A DNA stretch of 64,000 bases. Source: Leptobrachium leishanense (Eukaryota > Chordata > Amphibia > Anura > Megophryidae). The notes beneath the pieces were generated by a model. The model did no database searches. It was not told the DNA's origin and worked only from the letters and a program-made list of their open reading frames with translations. The stretch lies in assembly GCA_009667805.1 (NCBI GenBank), contig CM019065.1:156479322-156543321 (forward strand). The letters are read 5' to 3'. A program made the translations under genes and the position numbers. Positions 45,416 to 56,892 of this stretch are shown one piece after another. Numbering within the stretch: the stretch's first letter is position 1; the number at the start of each line of letters is the position of its first letter.

Positions 45416-45574
45416 TGTAGAAAAGGGTAAGGGTACTAGTGGCGCAGCGGGTGCTTCCAAATATGGAGCAATCTAGATGTGTATTTCTAAATGCTGATAT
45501 TATGGCTCATCTAGATTGCTCCATATTTGGAAGCACCCACGGCGCCACTAGTACCCTTACCCTTTTCTACTAAA
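45416..45574. repeat. Long near-perfect hairpin ~0.5 kb upstream of PPP2R2A
   Basis: AGAAAAGGGTAAGGGTACTA ... GCTCCATATTTGGAAGC: arms of about 65-70 bp (45417-45472 and 45507-45573) pair around a ~35-base loop. Probably a MITE. The arms differ at one or two positions. Confidence 0.85.
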
Positions 45575-45739
45575 AACGAGATAATCTGAGTGATATTCCC
45601 CTCCTGTAGCACATACATGCTGCATGCTGGCAGCCCTTTACATGTGCAGCCCAACTGCTAACAGAAATGACGTGCTCGGGAAATCCCTAGCAGTGCGTCC
45701 CCATAAAAGCTGTGGATGATAAGGAGTCAGCAGGTATGA

Positions 45740-46054
45740 GAATGATGATGGACGCCGGGCTGTGAACACACGATGCCAGCAGCAGGAAGGAGAGAGCGAG
45801 GTACCGCATCTCCCGCCCGAGGCAGGCCAGGAAGCAGGAGAGAGGGCGACGCCAGCACTCTGTGTGGCTTCATGACGCCATTGTCTCCGCCCCAGCAAGC
45901 TCGCGCTCCTTGTCCCTGCCCAGTGACGTCACTGCTTCCGCGGCCTCCATCTTGAAGCCGCGGCCTCAGAGTCCGGTCCTCCCGCCCTGGGCAGCGGCCT
46001 CCCCGGTATCCGCCTCCATCTGGAGTCCGGGACCAGCACCGGCCCAGGGTCAGC
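45740..46054 (+). promoter_or_regulatory. PPP2R2A: CpG-rich promoter and 5' UTR of PPP2R2A
   Basis: CpG-dense sequence extends from about 45740 to 46330, in contrast to the AT-rich surroundings. It has a perfect palindromic CRE (TGACGTCA, 45924-45931), a GC box (CCGCCCC near 45884), and CCATCTTG (45947-45954), which fits a YY1-type site in reverse. No TATA box is apparent, as usual for housekeeping promoters. The exact transcription start cannot be read from sequence; the region just upstream of the ATG at 46055 is presumed 5' UTR. Confidence 0.75.
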
Positions 46055-46061
46055 ATGGCGG
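46055..46061 (+). CDS. PPP2R2A: PPP2R2A exon 1 coding part (Met-Ala-Gly start)
   Basis: ATG GCG G followed directly by a GTGAGC donor (46062). Exon 1 supplies codons 1-2 and the first base of codon 3, the split known for vertebrate PPP2R2A. B55-alpha is a seven-blade WD40 beta-propeller that selects substrates for the PP2A A-C core enzyme (for example mitotic CDK substrates) in cytoplasm and nucleus. The start is chosen because joining to exon 2 gives MAGAGGGNDIQWCF, the B55-alpha N-terminus. Confidence 0.92.
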
Positions 46062-46350
46062 GTGAGCGAGAAACACAGGGGAGGGCGTTGGAGGGGGGTA
46101 TTGTGGGGGAGGGGGGCTGCATTCCTCTTTCAGTGCTGGGGATGCGGACTCACGGCCACCCGATCTCCTGGCATGGCGCGGCTTGGCCTGGGTGTGGACT
46201 GGCTGTGTGTGCACATGCACCGGCAATCTGGCCGCCCCGCATAGCCAGGCACACACCCGGCTTCCTGAGCGTCATGAGCATGCGGTGCCGGGGCTCAGCC
46301 AGCCGTGCAGAGCCGTGACACTGATTGGAGGAGGCCTGGCACCTGCCCGC

Positions 46351-46655
46351 AGGGATCAATGCACCGGGCCATGGACTGCTCTGTACAGGGGCTGCGTGTG
46401 TCCCTTCACTATGCAGGGATCCCATGGGCTGGGCCGTGCACTGCTCTTTACAGGCGGTCTGTCTGCACCGTCACTCTGCAGGGATCAGTGCGCCCCCCGC
46501 CCTGCACTGCTCTTTACAGGAGGTCTGTCTGCACCATCACTGTGCAGGGTTCAGTGGAGCAGGCCATTCCTTTCAGAAGGTCTGTCTGTACCATCACTTT
46601 GCAGGGATCCCATGGGCTGGGCTCTGCACTGCACCTTTCATGGGGTCTGTCATAA
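46351..46655 (+). repeat. ~65-bp intronic minisatellite, 5 units
   Basis: Units contain GGGATCCCATGGGCTGGG, CTGCACTGCTCTTTACAGG and GGTCTGTCTGCACCATCAC. They are diverged from each other, so not newly expanded, and lie 290 bp downstream of exon 1. Confidence 0.85.
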
Positions 46656-47613
46656 TGGTCCTTGTAGCCCTGTGCTCTGTATTTTCCATATGTTGCTGTA
46701 GAGCTATAGAAAGTCTCAGATCTGAGGAATGCCGTTGACGTGCATGGGTCAGTGTGTCATAGGTTTTAAAGTGCTATAGATCAGCCAGGGTTGGTTCTGG
46801 ATGCAGGTCCTCTGACAATATGATGCAGGTGACACTTAATTGGACAAGTGGCATATGTGCTATGACTGACAACCACCCTGCATGGTGCATCATTGCTTAC
46901 CGGAGATTCATTGCGTGGTGCGCATGTATTTGGCACTCCTATATGGATACATAGTCTGTTTTATGATGGGGGAAACCCTTGTCTCCCTGTATTTACATGA
47001 AAAGTGCTGTGTATGTATCCTTCCCCACCTGCTAAATAGTGATGGACCGTTTTGGCAGTGTTTCCATGTCGGACTGTATTGATCGTCCCTTGTCGTATCA
47101 CTTTCTTTTGAGTCTCTCATATATATATATATAGGACGTGGAAGTTTATTTTTTATTTTTTCCTGCAAGTTGGGGCAGGAGGATGTTTATCGATGAGCCG
47201 CCCCACTCGTGGGCACCCGCTTCATGAAACCTGCTCTCCTTAGCCTCCGTTGTTTAAGCCAGCGCCAACCTGACCTTTTACTATCAAGATCTTGGTTATC
47301 CGTTGCTACTTGTAATGTACGCTATAAGCCTCGTTGTAAAATGCGTCGGATTTGCTGTAAACTCCTTTTTGCATTCTTCGATCAGTTACAGCATTTATAT
47401 AGCACTTTACAAATGAGACTCGATACATGAGGAAGAGCCCATCCTGCGAGATAATTGTCCTGCTAATAAAACACTTTGCAAGAGCTCAGCCAGACATCCC
47501 GTATGTGTGATTTCTAAATCGCCAATGGCTTGTCTTGCTCTGGTTGAGGTGTCGTTTCCCATATCTGCATGTCCTTCCGTGACCAATACAGGGTTTACCC
47601 CCCCGTAACCTGG

Positions 47614-47670
47614 TGACATACTTGAAAACGAGAGAAATCTCAATGTACCCTTCCTGGTAAAACACTTTGT
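47614..47670 (+). mobile_element. LINE/SINE 3' tail fragment
   Basis: GACATACTTGAAAACGAGAG, AAATCTCAATGTACCC and TTCCTGGTAAAAC match the SINE tail at 44571-44672. I cannot see a tRNA-like head. Confidence 0.65.
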
Positions 47671-50394
47671 TTTGAGCCCAGGCAGTTGCTTGAACATTAG
47701 AAGAAATGCTTTCCAGGCAGCCATTTTACTGGTAGAGCATGCTGGGATACATGGCGCACAATAGCTGGCATGCCATCTTTTTGCCGTCACTCCACTAAAA
47801 AGCTTTTTCCACACAGACGCAGTCGTCTTCATTGCTGAGGGGTTCCCTGGTTACCGGTGCAGCATCCTCCCATATGACGACGATGATGTATAGACATTCT
47901 CCCTACCTTTTTCTGTAATTGCTCTCCTCTCCCTAAAATACCCTAATTTGAAGGGGGGGGGTGGGGTGTTGTGCGCTTTTTTGTTGTCCTCCCCTCTACA
48001 AAGTGTGTATCTAAACAGGAAGATTGTTCCCACCATCCTGTGCATTCAGCTCCCACCCCCACACGGCCTCTCCCCAGGGAAGACTCCTTCCATTGTATAT
48101 AGAATATTAGAGATTTCCCCCCTCCCCCGCCTCCTCAGACACATCCTTTATGGATGAAACATTGTAAAGAAATCACAGCAGGCTGAAGGGAATTAACCCT
48201 TTCATGCAGAGAAGAGCATAGGATTCATTCTGATGAAAATGTTGCAATCTGGAGCAACCTCAAGTGGAAATTTCCACCAGCCAGCGACTGTTGTGAAAAA
48301 CCAATTATTTATTTTTTCTAAGAAGCCTACTCCCTTTCCATGTGGTGTAGGATGGGGCTATGTTACCTGCTGGTTGGTAACTGGTGTTTTCCTATCCCTG
48401 TGCGTCGTCGGCGTCACGCCATACGTGCTTTGAGCCCAGGCATGTTGTTACTTGGCTGAGATCAGGTCCACCGCGCTTCATGCATTTGCTGTTCCGTGTG
48501 AATCGCTTCTTGACTCTGCTTAAGGGTGAGGAGCTGGGATCCTGAATCACATAGCCCCTTCCTGTCCCGGCAGAACTCTTTTTTCCTCCAAGGGCGTTGC
48601 AGGATTTCTGAGAACCACAGCCGTATTCCCGGGAGTAATGTTCCAGAAGTTCTCTCCTCGAGCGGTCTTTCTTGGTAGTCCTTCTTTATAAAGTCTGGAA
48701 TCTGTATGCCTAGGCATAGAAAGTATTTTGTGAGACCTGGGCCTCGATCCCCCTCTACCCCATCCCTTTCCTACACTCCAGGCAGAGCTGTTCTTGTTGG
48801 GACTTGAGCGCCTTCATTTTTCTTTCCAAGATTAAGATTCTTTCATGTTTTTTTTTGTGTTAGTTCGCGCTTGGTTAACCTCCTCCGCTCCCTTGCTCGT
48901 TTTCATATCTAGCTGCCACTATTCATAAAGTTATTTAAAGTGCTGTTTTATCCTGCTTTCTCGGTTTTGATTCAGGCCTGGATGGCTTCCAGCTAATGAG
49001 TTGCGGGTGGGGCGTTTTGAGACGTGTGTAAAATTTGTGGTGGCGTGTTTTTTTTTTTTTTTTCTTTCAGGTTGGAGACAATAAGGGTCTATATCCAGGA
49101 CCTTGTTACAGAAAAGGTTGTTTTTTTTTTTTTACAGGTTTAAGTTCCTCTTGTGTGAGGGATCAGGCTTCTGATTATTTTTCATTGTTAATAATCTCAT
49201 TATCTGGCAGGAAAGCCTCTTGGTTTCTGTTGTCTGTGGCCTCTGTATTGGATATGTGACTGTATTGGTGTCCTCTCCTGGGTGCCTCGTGTTTGTGCAG
49301 AGTAAGGCTTTCTTGGCCGCATGTGTCTGATGCTCGGTTCTGTTGCAGATTCAAGTTGCTGCACACGGGATCCATTTGTCTGCAGCCTTGATGTTTTGAT
49401 TGCATTGGGGGGGGGTAGACACTGTACAGGTTGAGACTACATTATTTGAAATGTTACAAAATTACCCCCCCCCCCTTCAACGTGACACCACAAGGTACAT
49501 TCCTCACCTGAACTAATGTGGCAGGGGATGGAATTATTAAAATATTGTATGAAATAACCCTTTTTGGGCTGTGTGAATCTCTCGTTTTAGACTTGTCTCC
49601 ATTCCCAAGATCTCCTTTTATTATATGCAGCTTTTTCAAAATCCGGGGGGGGGGGGGTCAGAGATCCCAAACCCTTCTGGTTTCAACTATTTCCGATAAT
49701 GGCTAACAAACCATTTTTTATTAAGTGTTTAATAGTACCAGGTATCACTGCATTCAAAGTGGCGGGGCTGAACATATGGATGTCATATAGTGGTCTGCTC
49801 ACAAGATCAGGTTTAATGCCAGCGCTTGGATGTCTTCTCAATATACTCACAAGTACATTCTGAAAAAATTCTAGTAGATTGACTTTTTTTTTTTTTTTTT
49901 ATACCGCATTCTTGCGTTTGTGTAGTTTTCGTAATTTGCGGGTAGGCTCCGCTTCCTCATTAAAAAAGACAGCATCCCAGTTAAGAGATAATATTTCAAA
50001 ACTGAAACGCAATGGGTGTAGTAGTGTTTTGGTCAGCATTGTATTGTCCTCCACCAGTCACACTGCTGCAGCTGTACTGTGTGATTCTGACCTGCACAAC
50101 TTACTACTACACTGCGTTTCCTTTCACAATGGATTCTCTCCTCCATGCTTGGATTTCTGACTCCTCTTGAGGCTCTGCTTGTTTGTCCTTTTTGTTCTTC
50201 TATTATTTCCTGTTTCATCATTCTTTGACCTTTTCCATGTGGCTTTCCCTCTCATTCAACGTTCCTGAGCCTTGTCCTTTTGTCTTGGATAAGGTCCCTT
50301 TTTGTAGCCCAGAGCCGTGCCTTGTCCCAGGCCAAGTTCCTGCTTTCAGCTCCTTGAGTCTTGCTAATTGCCATTTTTGTGTGTTTCTCTTCAG
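47671..50394. other. Intron 1 remainder, nothing further supported
   Basis: T-runs at 49050-49066, 49118-49131 and 49884-49900, and G/C runs at 49405, 49466 and 49645, are the only notable features. Confidence 0.5.
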
Positions 50395-50469
50395 GAGCTG
50401 GTGGAGGCAATGATATCCAGTGGTGTTTTTCTCAGGTGAAAGGCGCTGTGGAAGATGATGTATCTGAGG
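50395..50469 (+). CDS. PPP2R2A: PPP2R2A exon 2
   Basis: 75-bp exon between an AG acceptor and a GTAAGT donor (50470). Continuing from exon 1 in phase it gives residues 3-27, reading GAGGGNDIQWCFSQVK then GAVEDDVSE and one base of the next codon. Known vertebrate B55-alpha reads the same except D/E and A/S changes near the end. The B55-delta paralogue has extra residues here and the beta and gamma forms start differently, which makes alpha the right paralogue. WD40 blades begin in exon 3, outside the window. Reading frame and splice phase agree, so this is a functional exon. Confidence 0.95.
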
Positions 50470-50589
50470 GTAAGTTAAACGAATTTTAAGTGTTCTAATT
50501 CTAATTATTAATGTAAGAAACAAATATTGTTCAAATGAGAAAAATGTGCTACTGTTTGGATTTTTCTTTTTCCAGTAAAATGACAGTAA

Positions 50590-51026
50590 GGCCTGTGTCA
50601 GACGAACGCAGTGATCACGTCCGTGTTGCCGCACAGATTAACTTCTGTGCGTAGCATAGAATCATGAGCAATAGAGACCCACACACTAAGTGCGTCCGCA
50701 CTGAACTGCACATGCACAAAGCACGTGGCAAACAGGCGCAAGTTAGGCAAGAACGTAAAACCGTTAAAACGGACGTGCAGAGTGCGCCACATCCGTGTAG
50801 CGTTCTGTGCGAGTGCGATGTCAGATTCAGCGCATTTGCGACGTCCAGCACCTTGACGCACAAAATGGCTTTTCATACTAATTTTATTTCCCAGAACTCT
50901 TTTTTTTTTTTCTACATCAGTCAAGAAAAACGGACCGTGTGGTGTCTACAGTATCTTCCGTCAGTACGTCTGTCCGTTATGCACTCACGCAGAGTGTGCT
51001 CAGACTGCATTCGTCTGACATTAGCC
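50590..51026. mobile_element. Harbinger-like MITE, TAA flanks
   Basis: GGCCTGTGTCAGACGAACGC and a matching inverted right end, with TAA at 50587-50589 and 51027-51029. 437 bp, CpG-rich interior, no transposase. Confidence 0.65.
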
Positions 51027-51037
51027 TAAATGTTTAA

Positions 51038-51322
51038 CATGACCAGTTGTTTCTGTGAATTGGGGGGCATTGTCCGCTATAACAGGCATGCTATGCCGTC
51101 AAGTGGATTGGTCTAAACGCCACAGGCCAGCATAGCATGCCCTGCTGACTCCCTAATGGATGCACTCAGCAAGCGAGTCATTGGCTGCAGTGGGACTGCC
51201 TGAACTCAGGTTCTCCTGTGTCAGCTAGTGACAGTCACAGGATAGGAGGGCTTCAGAGCCTGCTGGACCTGCTATGACGCAAAGCGGCTTTAAGCAACCT
51301 CCTTTTTGCCAGCGGTAAGGGG
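51038..51322. mobile_element. Small TTAA-flanked palindromic element
   Basis: TTAA at 51034-51037 and 51323-51326; GGCATGCTATGCC and CAGCATAGCATGCCCTGCTG inverted pieces resemble the element at 41561-41826. Confidence 0.45.
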
Positions 51323-51326
51323 TTAA

Positions 51327-51610
51327 AACACTTAAGTGGTCAGGGTGAGTAGCGTGTGGTGTAAGTTTTTTTTTTTTTTAACTCTGGTCACTTTAGTGGC
51401 ATGCCACACAGAAGTGAGCGTGTGATACCTCTTGAGTGGACAGCCCATACTTTCACTCTAGGCAGCTTACTCACTGACCGTATATATAGGACCAATCAGG
51501 CAGTGCTGTGTGGTTCACATCAAGTACCACCCAGAGAGGGAGAAACATGGCAGTGACCAATTCTGTAACCAGTGCAATATCTGTAAACCGGGGAAATATC
51601 GCATTGCTCT
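51327..51610. other. Intronic spacer
   Basis: No supported feature besides a T-run at 51368-51379. Confidence 0.4.
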
Positions 51611-51614
51611 TTAA

Positions 51615-51923
51615 TGCCAGTGTCAGACGAACGCACTAGGTGCGCCAGTACTGACATGGCTTCCGTTGCCGCGGCCAGCCAGATGCTGTTGCGTGTTCAC
51701 AAATTGCGCGCGCAACAGCGGCTGTGCTGCGTCTGTGCAGCAGCCCTCTCCATCAAAGCCTTGTGACACGTGTCACGAGCGAGATCCTCCATCGGATTGA
51801 TCCTTGCAGCGCTGATCGTACTAACTGCGCTCAGCGAGGTGGCCAGAAGGGCCTTGAGTGGAAGGCACGTCCACGCTCACTGACGTTCCTTCCATTCTTC
51901 AAAACGCTTGTCTGACCCCAGCC
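51615..51923. mobile_element. Harbinger-like MITE, short copy
   Basis: Left end TGCCAGTGTCAGACGAACGC, right end matching GGCTGGGGTCAGACAAGCG in reverse, with TTAA on both sides (51611-51614, 51924-51927). Confidence 0.6.
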
Positions 51924-51927
51924 TTAA

Positions 51928-52280
51928 GGAAACACAATATCCATTCTGACTAGGTAGTGCAGACAAAGTGGACCTGTTTCTTGCCTCGTCCTTACTGTAT
52001 TGGTGCTCAAATAGGGATATTCTCAGTGATTGAGGCCGTGCCAATAGATTCTATGTTAATCAGGCCCTCACCTTTACAACTGTGCCCAGCCCAAACCAGG
52101 AAGTGTTTTTACGAACACAGTCACATTTTCTAATAGACACTGTGCAGGTCTGTGAATACTTTGGTTGAACAGATCTTTTCTATGCAGTGTACATGTGCAC
52201 TATATACAAACAGATGGTGGTTTTGAAGGTGTCCAGTCCACACTGTAGTAAATTGCATAGCCGTCCAAATGAAGTCCGTT
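51928..52280. other. Intronic spacer
   Basis: Nothing recognised. Confidence 0.4.
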
Positions 52281-52532
52281 TTAGGCTGGGGTCAGACAAG
52301 CGTCATTGGGGAGCGGAAGAAATGTTCGTGAGAGTGGACGTTCCTTACACTCGATGCCTGTCCGGCCACCTCGCGCTCAGCGCTGCAAGGCTCGATGCGC
52401 CTAATGGAGAATTACGCTTTGCAGCTCCGTCAACGCACATCCTAGCGCTATGACGGAGAGGGCGGCTGCTGGTGCGTGTGCAATTCGTGTGCACGCAACA
52501 GCATGTGGCTGACCCCGTTGCAGCGTCTCGAC

Positions 52533-54265
52533 TAGGGCTGCAACTAACGATTATTCTCAAATGATTAGTTGACTTTTTTTTTAATTTTGATTAATCGATT
52601 TCATCGGATAAAAAATTGTGTCCACTTAAAAGTAGTGGTGCACCGAAATGGAACTTTCTGGCCAATACCTAAAATTCAGGTTTGGATGAAAATCAGACAT
52701 GAGAACCTGGGCCTGGAGGCCGGGCCGGGGACTCCTCTGATCCCGAGGCCCGGCCGAGCAAGCTGCTCAGCCAGCGGCCCAGCCGGGGGCTCGCCTGAGC
52801 CTGGAGGCCGGCTGAGCAGCTTGCTCGGCCAGGCCTAGGTTCGCATGGCTGACTGGTTGCACCTACACCTCCTGCTTCTGCCCTGCGCTCCAGTGGAGAC
52901 AGTCCTCCGGCTGTCGCAGACTGCACGGCCGGCCGTGCAGCCAGCGACAGCCGGAGGACTGTCACCGCTGGAGCTCAGGGCAGAAGTAGGAGGATGTAGG
53001 AGTATGTTGCCTACACATACTCCCTTGCATCAGACCCGAGTCCTCCAGCGGTGGCAGTCCTCCTGCATCCAGTGTCTGCTCTGTGTCGTTCGCCGGGATG
53101 ACGTCATTAACGCCTTTGACCCAGGGTCGAAGGCTTGCGTGACATCATACAGGTGACCAACAGAGAGAGGACACTGGATGCAGGAGACTGCCACTGCTGG
53201 AGGACTCGCTCGGGCCGATTGTAGGGGAGTGTGTGCAACGCTCTCCACCCCCCCCCCCCAAACAAAAATGTGTCCCCTGAGCCTGGAGGCCGGCTGAGCA
53301 GGCAACTCGACCGGCCTCCAAGCTCAGGTGAGCCCCAAGCCGGGGGCTTGCCTGAGCTTGGAAGACGGCCGAGCAGGCAGCTCGGCTGTTCTCCAGGCTC
53401 AGGCGAGCCCCCAGCTCGGCCGGGCTTCCAGACCCTATTTGGAAAGGAACATTTTCAGCTGATAATTTCGGTGCATGCCTACTTTAGAAGGAATTTTATG
53501 TTATAAAAAAAACAAACCCCACAACCCCCTCCCCCTTTTTTTTTAATAAGCAATTTGCGTAGTGTATGTAACTTTCGTACGTACATATACATAAGCAATT
53601 TGCGTATCTTGTGTACTTTTCACACAAGGTATGTGAGTGCTTGGACAGATGGATGGGTTGATGCTGCATGCGCAGCTTAAGCCAATGTTTGCTTTCTCAA
53701 ATGAACGCGGCTACAAGCACTTGGTCATAGATGTCAGCATGAAATTGGGGTTAATAAGCTAACGTGGTCAGGGTGCGTAGTGTCCCTTTTCAATAATTTT
53801 GTTACCAAACTGAGTGGGAGGAGGGACTGGAAGGGAGTGACTTTGCTCAAGTGACTTGACCTGAGTGAGCGGAAGTGGGTATGGACAAAAGACCGGATCT
53901 GAGTGTGGGTGTGAGTTTGGAGAAAGGGACCAGACCAAAGAGGGTGTGGTAGGGAGGATTGTGGTGGTGGCAAGTAAGGATAAAACACAGGCATACAGCT
54001 CCTACACCTAGTGACCGTATCCTATTGTTTGTTATAGTTCTGCTACTGTTGTAAACTGAATAATGATAACCAAGTGTGTCCGACATAAACCTAGAACAAA
54101 ATCATACCGAGTAAAGCAGCGGCGCGTCTTCTCCAATCGGCGCCAAAGCTGAGGTTATATATGTTTAACTTAGTCTGTCTCTAAACAGTGTGCTGTACAC
54201 CGGACGATTAATCGATTAAAATAGTTGTCAACTATTTCCATTATCGATTAGTTGTTTCAGCCCTA
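52533..54265. mobile_element. hAT-type MITE (TAGGGCTGCAACTAACGATTA)
   Basis: The ends TAGGGCTGCAACTAACG and reverse complement (CGATTAGTTG...CAGCCCTA) plus ATCGATTA motifs match a hAT MITE family known from fishes and frogs. Flanks GTCTCGAC (52525-52532) and GTCTCAAT (54266-54273) agree at 6 of 8 bases. Confidence 0.75.
52633..53481. mobile_element. hAT-like element, inner layer
   Basis: TAGTGGTGCACCGAAAT and reverse complement of TAGGCATGCACCGAAAT. Flanking 8-mers CTTAAAAG and CTTTAGAA match only partly. The interior is very GC-rich with repeated GGCCGAGCA-type inverted pieces (52710-53450). Confidence 0.6.
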
Positions 54266-56454
54266 GTCTCAATGCTGCGACAAACTCCAGAAAGCCGGTT
54301 AGTTCAGGCGCACATAGTGTGATCGTCTGATGCCAGCCTAAAGTCTGCATCTTGCACCATGGCTGACCCACCCAGCCCTGACAAGTGTTTTTTTTTTTTC
54401 CTTTTTTTTTTTCCTCATGGTTTAATAATCCTTAAAGGGCCACTACCACCAACAAATGATCTTTTGGTTAGTTTAAGTTGCTGATATCTTGTTTTTTTTT
54501 CTCTTGTTTCTTTACTTAGAATATTTTATGTTTCCATGTGTGCATCTACTTTGTGTTCTTCGTTGTAAACTGCCCCCCCCCCAAACCCCATTTTTACATC
54601 ACTTGCTCACTGTGTGGCAATGGCCATAGATTGGAGTGGATAGGTTGATCACTGACTCAAATCTTTGTGTTGTGAAATGTATTCAAAGGCTATACTGTGG
54701 GTTAGTCTTTTAAGCTCCCTGTCTTGTCTTCAGCTGTCATTTCTTATTTTAGCTTGAACAATACACTCTACTGCCTTTATGGAAACCTTCCCTTCTCTAC
54801 CTCCTTTTTTTAAATGTTAAATACTGTATAAGAATGAGCACAAAGCAAACGGTTTTTTTTTTTTTTTTTGTGTAGGATGCACCGATACGAGTATCAGTGC
54901 CGATACTGCCATTTGCACGAGTACTTGGTACTTGTGCAAAAGGCCCTCTACCCCCCCCCCCCGATACCAAATGCCGGCGCTGGGCCGGCTTGCCGGTATC
55001 TGCGGGGCTCGGGAAGCTGGCCACGTGCATGATAAGCACTCGGCCAGCATTCCCCTTCGGCCGAAATACTTACCCAGCGGAGGGTCCAGTTGCAGGGCTG
55101 TGACACGGCAGTGGAGGCTGTGATGCTGCCTCCAGCCGATATCGCGGGAGCCTCCATCAAAATCTCGGCTGGAGGCAGAGAGTCAAGGCCTCCACGGCCG
55201 CATCACAGCCATGCGACCGGCATCCGTGGAACAGACGTCCCTCAAAGCGCTCTTCCTCCTTCAGTGTCCACCGGCAAAGCCGGGCTGCAACCCTTTGCTG
55301 GCGGACACTGAAGGAGGAAGAGCACTCTGAGTCCGGTGAGCTGGGGATATATGGATATATAGTATATAGTATATGTGGGGGCGGGGGGTTATATACATGA
55401 GCTGGGGGCATTTTTATGAGGTCTGTAATAAAAGTAACGCTACAAAAAGATAGCATTCAATAATTCTAAAAAAACTCCGCGTGAAGAAAATAGGCAAACC
55501 TATAAGATTAGGCAGAAAGAGGCAAAGCAATTTATAAGAGCTTCCAAAGCACACGTAGAAGAGAAAATAGCTCAGTCAGTAAAAAAAGAGGGACAAAACC
55601 ATTTTTTAGATGCATAAACGAGAAAAAAGTAAAACAAGGTAGATTAAAAACAAAGGAAGGTATGTAGAAGAGGATAAAAGTCTCGCTGACTGCCTCAATG
55701 AATATTTTTGTTCAGTCTTTGCAGAAGGAAAGGGACCTCAGGAGGAAACACTAACGAGACATTTACATATGAGTTTACAGAGGAGGAGGTTCTACAGCAG
55801 CTGTCTAAAGTAAAGACAAATAAGTTAATGGGGCCTGATGGGATCCACCCTAAATTTTATTAAAAGAGCTCAGTGATGTAATAGCAAAACCGTTAACAAG
55901 GATTGGTTAAATAAATCTGTTAACTGGAGTCATCCCAGAAGACTGGAAATTATCAAATATTGTGCCCATTTACAAGAAGGGTAGTAGGGAGGAATCGGGG
56001 AACTATAGGCCAGTTAGTCTTACGTCAGTAGTGGGGAAATTAATGGAAACCATGTTCAAGGAAAGGATTGTTGAACATCTAAAAACACATAGATTACAGG
56101 ATCAGAAACAACATGGGTTTACCTCAGGGAGATCATGCCAAACTAATCTTATTGATTTTTTTGATTGGGTAACAAAAATAATAGACACAGGTGGTGCAGT
56201 AGACATTGCTTATTTAGATTTCAGTATGACTTTTGATACTGTTCCGCATAGCAGGTTTATCAATAAATTGCAATCTTTGAGCTTGGATTCCAATATTGTT
56301 GACTGGATTAGGCAGTGGCTGAGTGACAGGCAACAGAGGGTTGTGGTAAATGGAGTTTATTCGGCGCAAGGTCTTGTTACCAGTGGGGTACCTCAGGGGT
56401 CAGTACTTGGACCCATTCTATTTAATATTTTTATTAGTGATATTGCAGAAGGTA

Positions 56455-56600
56455 TTTATAAAGGATTTTACCAGGAAGGATACATTGAGATTTCTCTCGT
56501 TTTCAAGTATGTCCTGGGTTCGAGAACATTGAGTGGTTACAGAAATACAAAGTAATAAAATGCAAGATATTAAAAACAAAACACAAATATACAGATTAAC
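56455..56600 (-). mobile_element. LINE 3' tail fragment inserted in CR1
   Basis: TTTATAAAGGATTTTACCAG and about 120 further bases match 13670-13840, minus orientation. Confidence 0.8.
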
Positions 56601-56888
56601 ATATCATGGGAAGGGCTAGAACCTTGGGTTAATTAGGGTGATTTGCAAAGTGAAAGCAGCTGGAAAGTAAGCTACAAATTTCAGACCAGCACTGGGTGAG
56701 TGGGTGGGACAGCAGAGTGTGATGTGAACTGGCTGCAGGACTGTAGGAGAAAGAGATCACATAATCAGGGCATGTGGTCTGTATAGGGAAAGCATATTTT
56801 ACGACATGAGGGGGAGGGGCAGCCATTTGAGAACATGGGTTTAAAAAAACATAGCATACATTCAACAAGAAAACAAACAGCCAAAATA
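56601..56888. other. Unassigned sequence inside the CR1 gap
   Basis: Not CR1 and not clearly part of the LINE tail. No motif is recognised. Confidence 0.4.
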
Positions 56889-56892
56889 TTAA

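Larger units (their letters stand above)
46062..50394 (+). other. PPP2R2A: PPP2R2A intron 1 (4333 bp)
   Basis: GT donor at 46062 and AG acceptor at 50393-50394 preceded by a T-rich tract (TTTTTGTGTGTTTCTCTTCAG). It contains a minisatellite (46351-46655), a LINE/SINE tail (47614-47670) and homopolymer T and G runs. No other conserved exon is recognised. A 172-codon frame at 46183-46701 is repeat translation. Confidence 0.85.
52284..54338. mobile_element. Harbinger-like MITE, outer layer of a three-layer nest
   Basis: GGCTGGGGTCAGACAAGCG at left and the reverse complement of GGCTGGCATCAGACGATC at right, next to TTA/TAA. Without its insert it would be about 320 bp, like its neighbours. Confidence 0.65.

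Noticed and set aside
46183..46738. Overlapping frames of 172, 116 and 137 codons after PPP2R2A exon 1
   Set aside because: They follow the ~65-bp intronic minisatellite in three frames; repeated peptide blocks such as GLSAPSLCR are repeat translations.
49050..49240. Possible alternative exon after a T-rich tract and CAG
   Set aside because: The upstream tract looks like a splice acceptor but no donor in phase and no B55-alpha-like sequence follows; homopolymer T-runs are common in this intron.
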